Assembly (NCBI RefSeq): GCF_029714305.1
Contig: NZ_CP121647.1
Span: 930,001 to 994,000, forward strand
Length of the DNA: 64,000 nucleotides
Direction: 5' to 3'
From: Bradyrhizobium sp. CB3481
GTDB lineage: Bacteria; Pseudomonadota; Alphaproteobacteria; Rhizobiales; Xanthobacteraceae
Shown: piece after piece, positions 26,431 to 34,288 of the stretch
Layout of the letters: the number at the start of each line of letters is the position of its first letter
Numbering within the stretch: the stretch's first letter is position 1
Notes under the pieces: model-generated
What the model was told of the DNA's origin: nothing
Seen by the model: only the letters and a program-made list of their open reading frames with translations
The model's database searches: none
Made by a program: the position numbers and the translations under genes

Positions 26431-26458
26431 GTCGTTGACGTCGGCGGTGCGCGAAAAG

Positions 26459-27433
26459 TTACGCGCTCGCCCGCCGGAGGAAATCGCTGCCGGCTTCCGC
26501 GAACTCGGCCTTGAGCCGTTCCACCAGTTCGGCGACGGGCGGTGCGTCGGCGATCTGGCCGATGCCTTGCCCGGAGCCCCAGATGTCGCGCCAGGCCTTG
26601 GCCTTGGTGTTGCCGCCGGAGCCGAAATTCATCTTCGACTTGTCGCTCTGCGGCAGGTTGGCGGGATCGAGGCCGGCGGCGACGATCGAGGGGCCGAGAT
26701 AATTGCCGTGCACGCCGGTGAACAGGTTGGAATAGACGATGTCGTGCGCGGCGTGCTCGATCAGCGCGGCCTTGTAGGCCGGATCGGCATTGGCTTCGGC
26801 GGTCGCGATGAAGCGGGTGCCCATGTAGGCCATGTCGGCGCCGAGCGCGAGCGCGGAGGCGATGCCCCAGCCGTCGGAGATCGCGCCTGACAAGAGCACG
26901 GTGCCCTTGAACCATTGCTTGACCTCGCGCAGCAGCGCGAACGGCGACAACGTGCCGGCATGGCCGCCGGCGCCGGCGCAGACCAGGATCAGCCCGTCGA
27001 CGCCGTGCTCGGCGGCTTTGCGCGCGTGCTTGACGTTGATCACGTCATGGAAAACCACGCCGCCATAGGAATGCGCGGCCTCGACGACTTCGATCGGCGG
27101 GCGCAGCGACGTGATGATAACAGGGACCTTGTGTTTGACGCAGGTCTCCATGTCCTTCATCAGGCGGTCGTTGGAGGAATGGCAGATCTGGTTGATGGCG
27201 TAGGGCGCGACCTTCTTGGTCGGATTCTTCGCCTTGTATTCGCCGAGCTCGCTCTCGATGCGCGTCAGCCATTCGTCGAGCTTTTCCACCGGGCGCGCGT
27301 TCAGCGCCGGGAACGAGCCGACGATCCCGGCCTTGCACTGGGCGATCACAAGCTCGGGCCGGGAGACGATGAACAGGGGCGATCCGACCACGGGCAGTTC
27401 GAGCTTGTCGGCGAGCGAAGCGGGCAACGGCAT
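26459..27433 (-). CDS. Nitronate monooxygenase / NAD(P)H-dependent flavin oxidoreductase
   Basis: 324 residues of the FMN-binding TIM-barrel family that includes 2-nitropropane dioxygenase. The family signatures are present: GLILVCAGAGGHAGTLSPFA for FMN phosphate binding, VLLSGAISDGWGIASALALG, and ADMAYMGTRFIATAEA near residue 215. Many members of this branch are not true nitronate oxidases but act in degradation pathways as dehydrogenases or enoyl reductases. It heads the operon with the binding protein and ligase and is transcribed divergently from a LysR gene 210 bp away, with two palindromes in between. Confidence 0.85.
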   Translation of the reverse strand: MPLPASLADKLELPVVGSPLFIVSRPELVIAQCKAGIVGSFPALNARPVEKLDEWLTRIESELGEYKAKNPTKKVAPYAINQICHSSNDRLMKDMETCVKHKVPVIITSLRPPIEVVEAAHSYGGVVFHDVINVKHARKAAEHGVDGLILVCAGAGGHAGTLSPFALLREVKQWFKGTVLLSGAISDGWGIASALALGADMAYMGTRFIATAEANADPAYKAALIEHAAHDIVYSNLFTGVHGNYLGPSIVAAGLDPANLPQSDKSKMNFGSGGNTKAKAWRDIWGSGQGIGQIADAPPVAELVERLKAEFAEAGSDFLRRASA

Positions 27434-27575
27434 TCAGTTCCTCCCTTTGCGGCGCAAGGCGGTCAGGGCCGGCGCGCATCATGATGTTGGTTGAGGGCAC
27501 CGGACTGCGGGCGGAGCCGCCGGCCGGGCCAGTCATATTGGCCGCCATTATAAAGCTGGACGGCAGGCGCTCCCT

Positions 27576-27589
27576 GTTCAATATTGAAC
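27576..27589. promoter_or_regulatory. Candidate operator 1, nitronate monooxygenase/LysR gap
   Basis: GTTCAATATTGAAC is a perfect 14-bp palindrome. The half-site GTTCA recurs in the next site, with centres 20 bp apart (two helical turns). It is 143 bp before the oxidoreductase start. Confidence 0.7.
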
Positions 27590-27593
27590 GGGT

Positions 27594-27611
27594 GTTCATC
27601 CAAATATGAAC
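27594..27611. promoter_or_regulatory. Candidate operator 2, nitronate monooxygenase/LysR gap
   Basis: GTTCAT-N6-ATGAAC, a perfect dyad of the same GTTCA type, 31 bp before the LysR start. It is placed to autoregulate the LysR gene and activate the divergent operon. Confidence 0.7.
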
Positions 27612-27642
27612 AGGCTGAAATCTGTAGCGGGGTGAAGCGCCG

Positions 27643-28530
27643 ATGGACTGGGACCTGTGCAAGAGCTTCGTCGCGGTTGCCGAAACAGGCAGCTTCGCGG
27701 CCGCGGCGCGCCGCCTGCGTTCCAGCCATCCGACGGTGGGGCGGAAGATCGCCGAGCTGGAGAGCCAGCTCGGCATTCCCCTGTTTGCGCGTTCCAATGA
27801 CGGTCTGGCGCTGACCTCGCAGGGCCGCAAGTTTCACGAGCATGTCGAGGCGATGTCGGCGGCGGCGTTGCGCGCGGAGGCCGCGGTCTCCGCCACCGGC
27901 GCGCAGGCGCGGGGCGTCGTCAAGCTGTCGATCGGTTCAACCCTCGCCTCGCACTGGCTGATGCCGCGGCTCGGCCCGTTCCTGCGCGCCCATGACCATA
28001 TCCAGCTCGAGGTCATCACCCATCCGTATCCGGCCAGCGTGCGCCGCCGCGAGGCCGACGTAGTGTTACGCCCGGTCGACAGCGGCGAGGAGAACCTGAT
28101 CGGGCGCAAGATCGGCCGCCTCGGCACCGGCTTCTACGCCTCGCGCGACTACGCCGCGCGGCGCCGCCTGCCCGAACGGCGCGACGAATGGAGGGGCCAC
28201 AGCGTCATCGGGTTTGCCGACCGGTTGTCGAACGAGCGCCTGGCGCGCTGGAGCGACTTCATCACGCGGCAGGGGCAGGTGGTGATGCGATGCTCGTCGC
28301 AGGGCGACATGCTCGCCGCGGCGCGCGCTGGGCTGGGAATATCGACGCTGTCCTGCTTTGTCGCCGCCGCCTACCCCGATCTCGTGCGCGTCGCGCCGCA
28401 AAAGCTCGTCAGCGTGGCCGACCTCTGGCTGCTCGCGCATCCCGATCTCGTCGATCTGCCCGCGGTGCGCGCGGTGATCGATTTCGTCACGACTTCCGCG
28501 CGGGAGGATCGGGTGAAGCTGCGGGGGTGA
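27643..28530 (+). CDS. LysR-family transcriptional regulator
   Basis: 295 residues. Winged helix at the N-terminus (SFVAVAETGSFAAAARRLRS, HPTVGRKIAELESQLGIPLF), followed by an effector domain opening with GVVKLSIGSTLASHWLMPRL. Its divergent arrangement with the nitronate monooxygenase-binding protein-ligase operon, and the two GTTCA-type dyads in the gap, mark it as the likely regulator of that operon. The ligand would be the pathway substrate or an intermediate. It is followed by a palindromic repeat rather than by another gene of the set. Confidence 0.9.
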   Translation: MDWDLCKSFVAVAETGSFAAAARRLRSSHPTVGRKIAELESQLGIPLFARSNDGLALTSQGRKFHEHVEAMSAAALRAEAAVSATGAQARGVVKLSIGSTLASHWLMPRLGPFLRAHDHIQLEVITHPYPASVRRREADVVLRPVDSGEENLIGRKIGRLGTGFYASRDYAARRRLPERRDEWRGHSVIGFADRLSNERLARWSDFITRQGQVVMRCSSQGDMLAAARAGLGISTLSCFVAAAYPDLVRVAPQKLVSVADLWLLAHPDLVDLPAVRAVIDFVTTSAREDRVKLRG

Positions 28531-28544
28531 TGGCAAGTTTCCGT

Positions 28545-28671
28545 TCCCCGGACGCAGCGCATCACGAAAGTGATGCGCTGCTGAGCTGGGGTCCAGCGGC
28601 GGTCGAACCAGAAGGTGAGATGGGTCCCGGCTCAGCGGCGCGTCACTTCGTGCCGCACCGCGTCCGGGACA
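28545..28671. repeat. Palindromic intergenic repeat, CCCCGGAYGC...GCGTCCGGG family (copy 1)
   Basis: Contains GCGCATCACGAAAGTGATGCGC (inner hairpin), GCTGGGGTCC, then TGGGTCCCGGCTCAGCGG and the closing GCGTCCGGGAC, which is inverted to the opening CCCCGGACGC. Copy 2 lies at 36314-36443, again just after a stop codon. Confidence 0.85.
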
Positions 28672-28674
28672 AGA

Positions 28675-29328
28675 TCAAGCCTCGCTCGCCAGCACGCCTT
28701 CGCGCTTCTTCAAGACGCGATAATAGCTCCACCACAAATGCGCGGCGGCGCCGCGATAGGGCCGCCAGGGCTCGGCCAATGGTGTCATCTGCTTCGGCGT
28801 CGGCCGCTCCTTCAGGCCGAGCCCGACCTTGACCGCTTCCTGGATGGCGATATCGCCGGCCGGCCAGGCATCGCCATGGCCGAGGCAGAACAGGAGATAG
28901 ACGTCCGCGGTCCACGGGCCGATGCCGGGCAGCGCGGTCAGCGTATGATGCGCGGCATCCGCGTCCTCTTCCGCCAGCACCTCCAGGTTCAGCCGCTCGG
29001 CTGCAAGCTCGCGCGCGATATGCTTCAGCGTCTTGATCTTGGCGGCCGACAGCCCCAGCCGCCCGAGACGATCGGTCCGCGCCTTGCCGACCGCGTGGTG
29101 ATCGAACGGATCGAACGCCGCCACGAGCCGCGCCCAGATCGCGCCGGCGCTGGCGGTCGACAGCTGCTGGCCGCACACGATCGCCGCCAGCCCGGCGAAT
29201 CCCGGCTCGCGCTGCCGCAGTGCCGGCATGCCCGTCACTTCGAGGATCGGCTTCAGCCGCGTATCCTGCCTGACCAGCGCATGGACGGCGTCTTCGAGGT
29301 CGGACTGGCTGTTGAGGTGAACGGTCAT
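28675..29328 (-). CDS. DNA-3-methyladenine glycosylase II (AlkA-type, HhH-GPD)
   Basis: 217 residues. The helix-hairpin-helix and catalytic loop read LTALPGIGPWTADVYLLFCL (about residues 118-140), followed by GHGDAWPAGDIAIQEAV that contains the catalytic Asp of AlkA-like enzymes. The N-terminal AlkA-specific domain is short or absent, as in the small bacterial group. It removes alkylated bases such as 3-methyladenine from DNA, starting base excision repair. The start ATG at 29328 has AAGGGGC upstream. It diverges from gluQ with a 37-bp gap. Confidence 0.88.
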   Translation of the reverse strand: MTVHLNSQSDLEDAVHALVRQDTRLKPILEVTGMPALRQREPGFAGLAAIVCGQQLSTASAGAIWARLVAAFDPFDHHAVGKARTDRLGRLGLSAAKIKTLKHIARELAAERLNLEVLAEEDADAAHHTLTALPGIGPWTADVYLLFCLGHGDAWPAGDIAIQEAVKVGLGLKERPTPKQMTPLAEPWRPYRGAAAHLWWSYYRVLKKREGVLASEA

Positions 29329-29365
29329 TGCCCCTTAAAACCACCATGTCCCGTGAAAGAGATCA

Positions 29366-30241
29366 ATGCCGCCACCCGTTTTCCGATTTGCCCCCAGTCC
29401 GAATGGCTACCTTCATCTCGGCCATGCCTATTCGGCGCTGCTCAACTTCGACCTCGCGCGCCAAACGGGCGGCCGTTTCCTGCTGCGGATCGAGGATATC
29501 GACGGCACAAGGTGCCGGCCGGAATTCGAGGCGGCGATTTACGAGGACCTCGCCTGGCTTGGGATCTCCTGGGAGATGCCGGTGCGGCGGCAATCGGAGC
29601 ATTTTGCGCGCTACCGCGAGGCCGTCGAACAATTGTCCGCCATGGGCCTGGTCTATCCGAGTTTTGAGAGCCGCGCGGAAATCGCCCGCCTGATCGCGGC
29701 GCGCGAGACCGGCGCGCCCTGGCCGCGCGACCCTGACGGCGCGCCCCTCTATCCGGGCGCCGCGAAATCGCTGCCGGCGGAGGAGCGCAGCCGGCTGATC
29801 GGGCAGGGCGCGCCTTACGCGCTGCGGCTCGATATGGCGGCGGTCCTGGCCCGTGCGAATCACTTCACCTGGACCGAGCATGGCGAAGGCCCCGAAGGCG
29901 AGACCGGCGTGGTGAGTGCGCAGCCCGAGGCCTGGGGCGACGTCATCCTCGCCCGCAAGGAGACGCCGACGAGCTATCACCTCTCGGTCGTGATCGACGA
30001 TGCCCTGCAGGGCGTCACCGATGTGGTGCGGGGCAGGGACCTGTTCTGGTCGACCAGCGTACATATCCTGTTGCAACATCTACTTGGTATCCCGCAACCG
30101 GTGTATCGGCATCACCGGCTCGTCGCGGATGCGTCGGGGCAGAAGCTGTCGAAGTCGACAAAGGCGGCGGGCTTGCGTGAACTGCGCAAGCAAGGCGTCC
30201 CGCCAGCGGGAATTCGCCGGCTCGTCGGCCTATCCGACTAA
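29366..30241 (+). CDS. gluQ: Glutamyl-Q tRNA(Asp) synthetase
   Basis: 291 residues, a paralogue of the catalytic domain of glutamyl-tRNA synthetase without the anticodon-binding part. HIGH-type motif: FAPSPNGYLHLGHAYSALLN near the start; KMSKS-type motif: QKLSKST near residue 257. It attaches glutamate to the queuosine at position 34 of tRNA-Asp. The zinc-site cysteines of the E. coli enzyme (YYCHCTR) are missing: the same place reads YPSFESR, so this version is probably zinc-free. AAGAGA precedes the ATG. Also known as gluQRS or yadB. Confidence 0.9.
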   Translation: MPPPVFRFAPSPNGYLHLGHAYSALLNFDLARQTGGRFLLRIEDIDGTRCRPEFEAAIYEDLAWLGISWEMPVRRQSEHFARYREAVEQLSAMGLVYPSFESRAEIARLIAARETGAPWPRDPDGAPLYPGAAKSLPAEERSRLIGQGAPYALRLDMAAVLARANHFTWTEHGEGPEGETGVVSAQPEAWGDVILARKETPTSYHLSVVIDDALQGVTDVVRGRDLFWSTSVHILLQHLLGIPQPVYRHHRLVADASGQKLSKSTKAAGLRELRKQGVPPAGIRRLVGLSD

Positions 30242-30339
30242 TCGACCAATCCCGTAATTCTACTGGGAGTTGTTGAAAACGACTCCGTGACACCGGCCGC
30301 CATCGCGTGTCATGCTGGCGCGGCAGCGGAAGGGGATCA

Positions 30340-31593
30340 ATGGCGGCGAAGCGTTCACGGCGCGTCACACGCCCAACAAAGAAGCGGCGAGCGAAGAAGC
30401 GCGTATCCAGCGCTTCGGCGACGGCGCGCGCCGCGCGCAAGTCTGCGGTCTCAGCCTCTGACACGGTCGAGGCCGCGCTGGCGGCCTTTGCGCACGAGGT
30501 TCGCACCCCGCTCACGGGCATTCTGGCGATCAGCAACCTCCTGGCGACATCCGAACTCAAGGAGCGCGAACGGCGCTGGGTCGACACCATCAAGGCCGGC
30601 GCGGAGCATCTGGCCAGCCTTGCCACGTTGTTCGTCGATGCGGCGCGCAGCAGCGGGCCGGGACTCGACGTGCGACAGGATTTCTTCGATCTGCGCACGC
30701 TCGCCCGCAATGCCGGTGATTCGCTGACCGGCCGCGCGGCGGCGAAGGGGCTGCAATCATCGGTGACCATTTCGGACAAGCTGCCCGGATTTGCGGTCGG
30801 TGATCCCGTCCGTCTGCGCGCGGCGGTGGAGAACCTGATCGACAATGCCGTGAAATTCACCGACCAGGGCAGTGTCGCGCTGCAGGTCACGCCGGTCCGC
30901 GGCACGAAGGACAAGGTCGGCGTCGCATTCGCGGTCTCCGACAGCGGCATCGGCCTGACATTGAGTGAGATCAAGCGGCTGTTCCGACCGTTCTCGCAGG
31001 CCAATGTCTCGATCGCATCGCGTTTCGGTGGCGCCGGGCTCGGCCTGTCATCGGTCAGGCAATTGGCGCGCGCGATGGGCGGCGACGTCACCGTGATGCC
31101 GCGGCGCGGCGGCGGCACCACCTTTACCCTCACCGTCGTGATGTCTTCCGCCCAAGGCCCGGTCGCCGCGCCGTCCGGCGCCGACGGCGAGGTCTCGACC
31201 GGGGCGCTGCGGTCCTTGCGCCTGCTTAGTGTCGAGGACAATCCGTTCGGCCGCGTCGTGCTCAATACGATCCTGACCGAACTCGGCCATCAGGCCGAAT
31301 TCATCGGTCAGGGCGAGGCGGCGCCGGAGCGGCTCGCGCACGGCGCCTTCGACGCCGTGCTGATGGACATGGTGCTGCCGGGCATCGACGGCGTGGAGGC
31401 GATCAGGCGCATTCGCGCGCTGGAGGCGCCGCTCGGCGGCATTCCGATCATCGGCATCTCCGGCCGGAGCGAGGACGAGGCGGCCTCGCGGGCCGCCGGC
31501 GCCGATATCTTCCTGGTTAAGCCCGTGTCTCCCCGCGCTTTAGCGACTGCGCTGCATGAAGCGACAGCCCCTTCGGCAACTGCGACTTCATGA
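30340..31593 (+). CDS. Soluble hybrid histidine kinase with C-terminal receiver
   Basis: 417 residues without membrane segments. A basic N-terminal tail (KRSRRVTRPTKKRRAKKR) is followed straight away by HisKA with His52 (FAHEVRTPLTGILAI), a HATPase_c domain (N box ENLIDNAVKF; G boxes DSGIGL and GGAGLGLSSV), then a receiver domain with phosphoacceptor Asp343 (VLMDMVLPGIDG) and Lys394 (FLVKPVS). No PAS, GAF or other sensor domain precedes the kinase core, so the input must come from a partner or from the basic tail. The last 77 bases overlap the convergent yihY gene. GGAAGGGG precedes the ATG. Confidence 0.88.
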   Translation: MAAKRSRRVTRPTKKRRAKKRVSSASATARAARKSAVSASDTVEAALAAFAHEVRTPLTGILAISNLLATSELKERERRWVDTIKAGAEHLASLATLFVDAARSSGPGLDVRQDFFDLRTLARNAGDSLTGRAAAKGLQSSVTISDKLPGFAVGDPVRLRAAVENLIDNAVKFTDQGSVALQVTPVRGTKDKVGVAFAVSDSGIGLTLSEIKRLFRPFSQANVSIASRFGGAGLGLSSVRQLARAMGGDVTVMPRRGGGTTFTLTVVMSSAQGPVAAPSGADGEVSTGALRSLRLLSVEDNPFGRVVLNTILTELGHQAEFIGQGEAAPERLAHGAFDAVLMDMVLPGIDGVEAIRRIRALEAPLGGIPIIGISGRSEDEAASRAAGADIFLVKPVSPRALATALHEATAPSATATS

Positions 31594-32410
31594 TGGCCGC
31601 ATTCAATTCGCCGCCATAGACGAAGATCGCGGAGATGAAATACAGGAACACCAGCGCGATGATGACCGAGGCGAGCCCCGCATACATCGTCACGTAATTG
31701 CTGGCGAAGCGCGCCAGATACTGGCCGAATACGATGCCCGAAATCAAAGATGCCACCATCGTGAAGACGATGCCGGGCAGGATCTGCAGGAAGCTTCGCC
31801 GTCCGCAGGGTAGCCATGCATGCAGCACGAACAGCGCCACGATCATCGCGCTGATGGTGATGCCGTAGCGGGCGAAAAACAGCACTCTTTCGTTGCTCTC
31901 GACGAAGAACGGAATATGGCGGCGCGCCGTTTCCAGGATCAGCGGGCCGAGCACGATCAGGAACGCCATCAGGAGCGACGTGATGGCGGCCACCAGCGTG
32001 TAGCCGATCGATTCCAGCCGCAGCCAGTACCAGGCCCGCGGCTCGACCACCGAATAGGCGCGGTTCAAGGCGACCCGCAGCGCCTCGACCCCGTTGGAGG
32101 CGAAATAGACCGCGAGCACTGCGCCGACCGTCAGGATATCGCCGCGCGTGGTGGTCAGGACGTCGTGGATTTCGCCCGACAGCGCGTCCGCGACCTGCTG
32201 CGGCCAGGTCTGCAGCAGCAGCCCGACGGCGCCGTCGGCGAGCTCCTTGGAGCCGAAAAAGCCGGCCAGCGAGGTCAGCACGATCAGGAACGGAAACAAC
32301 GCCATCAACGTCGATAGCGCGATATGGCTCGCGATCGCCCAGCCGTCATCGGCGAGGAACGTGTAGAACGCCTCCATCACGACGAGGTAGACAAAGCGAA
32401 TGAGCCTCAC
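31517..32410 (-). CDS. YihY/BrkB-family inner-membrane protein
   Basis: 297 residues with six membrane helices. Motifs of the family: GWAIASHIALSTLMALFPFL at the N-terminus, FASNGVEALRVALNRAY in the middle, and VIIALVFLYFISAIFVYGGELNAA at the end. The family was once called ribonuclease BN, but that activity belongs to another protein; its true role is unknown, perhaps transport. The 3' end overlaps the kinase gene on the other strand by 77 bases. A tandem 20-bp direct repeat lies 46-85 bp upstream of the start. Confidence 0.85.
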   Translation of the reverse strand: MRLIRFVYLVVMEAFYTFLADDGWAIASHIALSTLMALFPFLIVLTSLAGFFGSKELADGAVGLLLQTWPQQVADALSGEIHDVLTTTRGDILTVGAVLAVYFASNGVEALRVALNRAYSVVEPRAWYWLRLESIGYTLVAAITSLLMAFLIVLGPLILETARRHIPFFVESNERVLFFARYGITISAMIVALFVLHAWLPCGRRSFLQILPGIVFTMVASLISGIVFGQYLARFASNYVTMYAGLASVIIALVFLYFISAIFVYGGELNAAIMKSQLPKGLSLHAAQSLKRGETRA

Positions 32411-32455
32411 ATCTCACCTCGATCAGGGCGATGGCGGTCGGTCCAAAGATATGGC

Positions 32456-32495
32456 CTCAAGACTTCGTCTCAAGACTCAAGATTTCGTCTCAAGA
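32456..32495. repeat. Tandem 2 x 20-bp direct repeat upstream of yihY-like gene
   Basis: CTCAAGACTTCGTCTCAAGA is followed directly by the same 20 bases with one C-to-T change. It sits in the divergent gap between the YihY/BrkB gene and the HIG1-like gene. It is either a regulatory site or slippage; no regulator is evident. Confidence 0.75.
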
Positions 32496-32602
32496 TAGGG
32501 GCTAGCATCTGATATTACTGGCCTAAAAGCCAGATCGTCGAGCGGTTACGCGAGGGGTGTGAACGTGTGGAAGTCGGCGCTTCCCGGTGTTATGTAGCGC
32601 CA

Positions 32603-32797
32603 ATGACATCTTTTCTGAGTTCAATCGTTCTTCCCATCGCGGTTGCGGCGGTGGCTATCGTGCTGCTGCTTGGCCTCGTCAACATGATGCGGGGCGGCTC
32701 GCCGAGCCGCTCGCAGAATTTGATGCGGCTTCGGGTATTGCTGCAGTTCATCGCCATCGTGATCACCATGGTGGTGGTTTGGGCGATCGGCCGCTGA
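32603..32797 (+). CDS. HIG1-domain twin-transmembrane protein
   Basis: 64 residues with two membrane helices (LPIAVAAVAIVLLLGLVNMM and LQFIAIVITMVVVWAIG) joined by a short basic loop. SQNLMRLRVLLQFIAI is the HIG1 consensus, known from respiratory supercomplex factors in mitochondria and found as small inner-membrane proteins in alphaproteobacteria. It may modulate cytochrome oxidase assembly or activity. The start is the ATG at 32603. It lies upstream of the cobalamin adenosyltransferase and etfBA genes, the same order as I recall from other Bradyrhizobium (unverified). Confidence 0.8.
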   Translation: MTSFLSSIVLPIAVAAVAIVLLLGLVNMMRGGSPSRSQNLMRLRVLLQFIAIVITMVVVWAIGR

Positions 32798-32828
32798 AGG
32801 CAAGATCAAGATAGAGAGGGACGCGCCG

Positions 32829-33401
32829 ATGGTCGTGCTCAACCGCATCTATACCAAAACCGGTGATGACGGCACCACCGCGCTCGGCAGTGGCGAGCGC
32901 CGTCCGAAATACGATCTGCGCATCAGCGCCTACGGCACCGTGGACGAGACCAACGCCGCCATCGGCGTGGTGCGGCTGCATCTTGGCGAAGCGCGCGACC
33001 TCGATGCGATGCTCGGCCGGATCCAGAACGATTTGTTCGATCTCGGGGCCGATCTCGCGGTGCCCCAGCGCGAGGGCAAGGCGGAACGCTTGCGGGTGCT
33101 GTCGAGCCAGGTCGAACGTCTCGAGCGCGACATCGATGCACTCAACGAGCACCTCGCGCCGCTGACCTCGTTTGTGCTGCCCGGCGGCACCCCTGCTGCC
33201 GCATACCTGCATCTCGCCCGCACCGTATGCCGCCGGGCGGAACGGATTATGGTGGAACTCGCGGCCAGCCCCGAGGAGCCGGTCAGCGGGGCTGCCATTC
33301 AATATATGAACCGCCTGTCGGATTTTCTGTTCGTCGCCAGCCGCGCCATGAACGATAATGGGGCGGCAGATGTGTTGTGGGTGCCGGGTCAGAACCGCTA
33401 A
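32829..33401 (+). CDS. Cob(I)alamin adenosyltransferase, PduO type
   Basis: 190 residues. The ATP-binding P-loop region is TKTGDDGTTALGSGERRPK at the N-terminus and the conserved core YGTVDETNAAIGV follows. The C-terminal helix has RTVCRRAERIMVEL, matching the PduO/MMAB motif RxxCRRAER. It transfers the adenosyl group of ATP to cob(I)alamin, giving coenzyme B12 for mutases such as methylmalonyl-CoA mutase, which fits the neighbouring acyl-CoA oxidation genes. It sits 31 bases after the HIG1 gene and is probably cotranscribed with it. Confidence 0.92.
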   Translation: MVVLNRIYTKTGDDGTTALGSGERRPKYDLRISAYGTVDETNAAIGVVRLHLGEARDLDAMLGRIQNDLFDLGADLAVPQREGKAERLRVLSSQVERLERDIDALNEHLAPLTSFVLPGGTPAAAYLHLARTVCRRAERIMVELAASPEEPVSGAAIQYMNRLSDFLFVASRAMNDNGAADVLWVPGQNR

Positions 33402-33538
33402 AGTAAGGCGTTTCCCGGGGCTGATTTTTGGCTTTCGCGCGTTGACCGGCGATAGCGGGGCCTTTAGGTTCCGCGCCCAAAGTCAATATAAGCTGATACC
33501 AAGCCAATTAACCCCAGAATTCAAGCGAAAGAGGATCG

Positions 33539-34288
33539 ATGAAGGTTCTTGTGCCGGTAAAGCGGGTGGTCGATTACAACGTCAAGGTCCGCGTCAAGAG
33601 CGACGGAACGGGCGTGGAACTGGCCAACGTCAAGATGTCGATGAATCCGTTCGACGAAATCGCGGTCGAGGAAGCGCTGCGGCTGAAGGAGGCCGGCAAG
33701 GCGACCGAGGTCGTGGTGGTTTCGATCGGTCCGGCGCAGGCCTCCGAGACGATCCGGACCGGGCTTGCGATGGGCGCCGACCGCGGCATCCTCGTCAAGG
33801 CCGAAGGCAACGTCGAGCCCTTGGCGGTCGCCAAGCTTCTGAAGGGCGTGGCCGAGGCGGAGAAGCCCGGCCTGATCATTCTCGGCAAGCAAGCGATCGA
33901 TGACGACTCTAACCAGACCGGCCAGATGCTGGCGGCGCTGCTCGGATGGTCGCAGGCGACCTTCGCCTCCAAGCTCGAAGTCGACGGTTCTGACTTCAAG
34001 GTCACGCGCGAGGTCGACGGCGGCCTGCAGACCGTGCAGCTCAAGGGACCAGCGATCGTCACCACGGACCTGCGCCTCAACGAGCCGCGCTATGCGTCGC
34101 TGCCCAATATCATGAAGGCGAAGAAGAAGCCGATCGACGACAAGAGCGCCGCCGACTACGGCGTCGATCTTTCGCCGCGTCTCGAAGTTCTTAGGACTGC
34201 CGAACCGGCGGGCCGCAAGGCAGGCGTCAAGGTCAAGGACGTCGCCGAGCTGGTATCCAAACTCAAGACCGAAGCCGGGGTGCTCTGA
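33539..34288 (+). CDS. etfB: Electron transfer flavoprotein beta subunit
   Basis: 249 residues. The opening [20 protein letters not shown], the central [20 protein letters not shown] and [20 protein letters not shown], and [17 protein letters not shown] (AMP site) are standard EtfB. With EtfA it accepts electrons from acyl-CoA dehydrogenases and passes them to ETF:ubiquinone oxidoreductase. The stop overlaps the etfA start (ATGA), so the subunits are translationally coupled. GAAAGAGG precedes the ATG. Confidence 0.96.
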   Translation: MKVLVPVKRVVDYNVKVRVKSDGTGVELANVKMSMNPFDEIAVEEALRLKEAGKATEVVVVSIGPAQASETIRTGLAMGADRGILVKAEGNVEPLAVAKLLKGVAEAEKPGLIILGKQAIDDDSNQTGQMLAALLGWSQATFASKLEVDGSDFKVTREVDGGLQTVQLKGPAIVTTDLRLNEPRYASLPNIMKAKKKPIDDKSAADYGVDLSPRLEVLRTAEPAGRKAGVKVKDVAELVSKLKTEAGVL

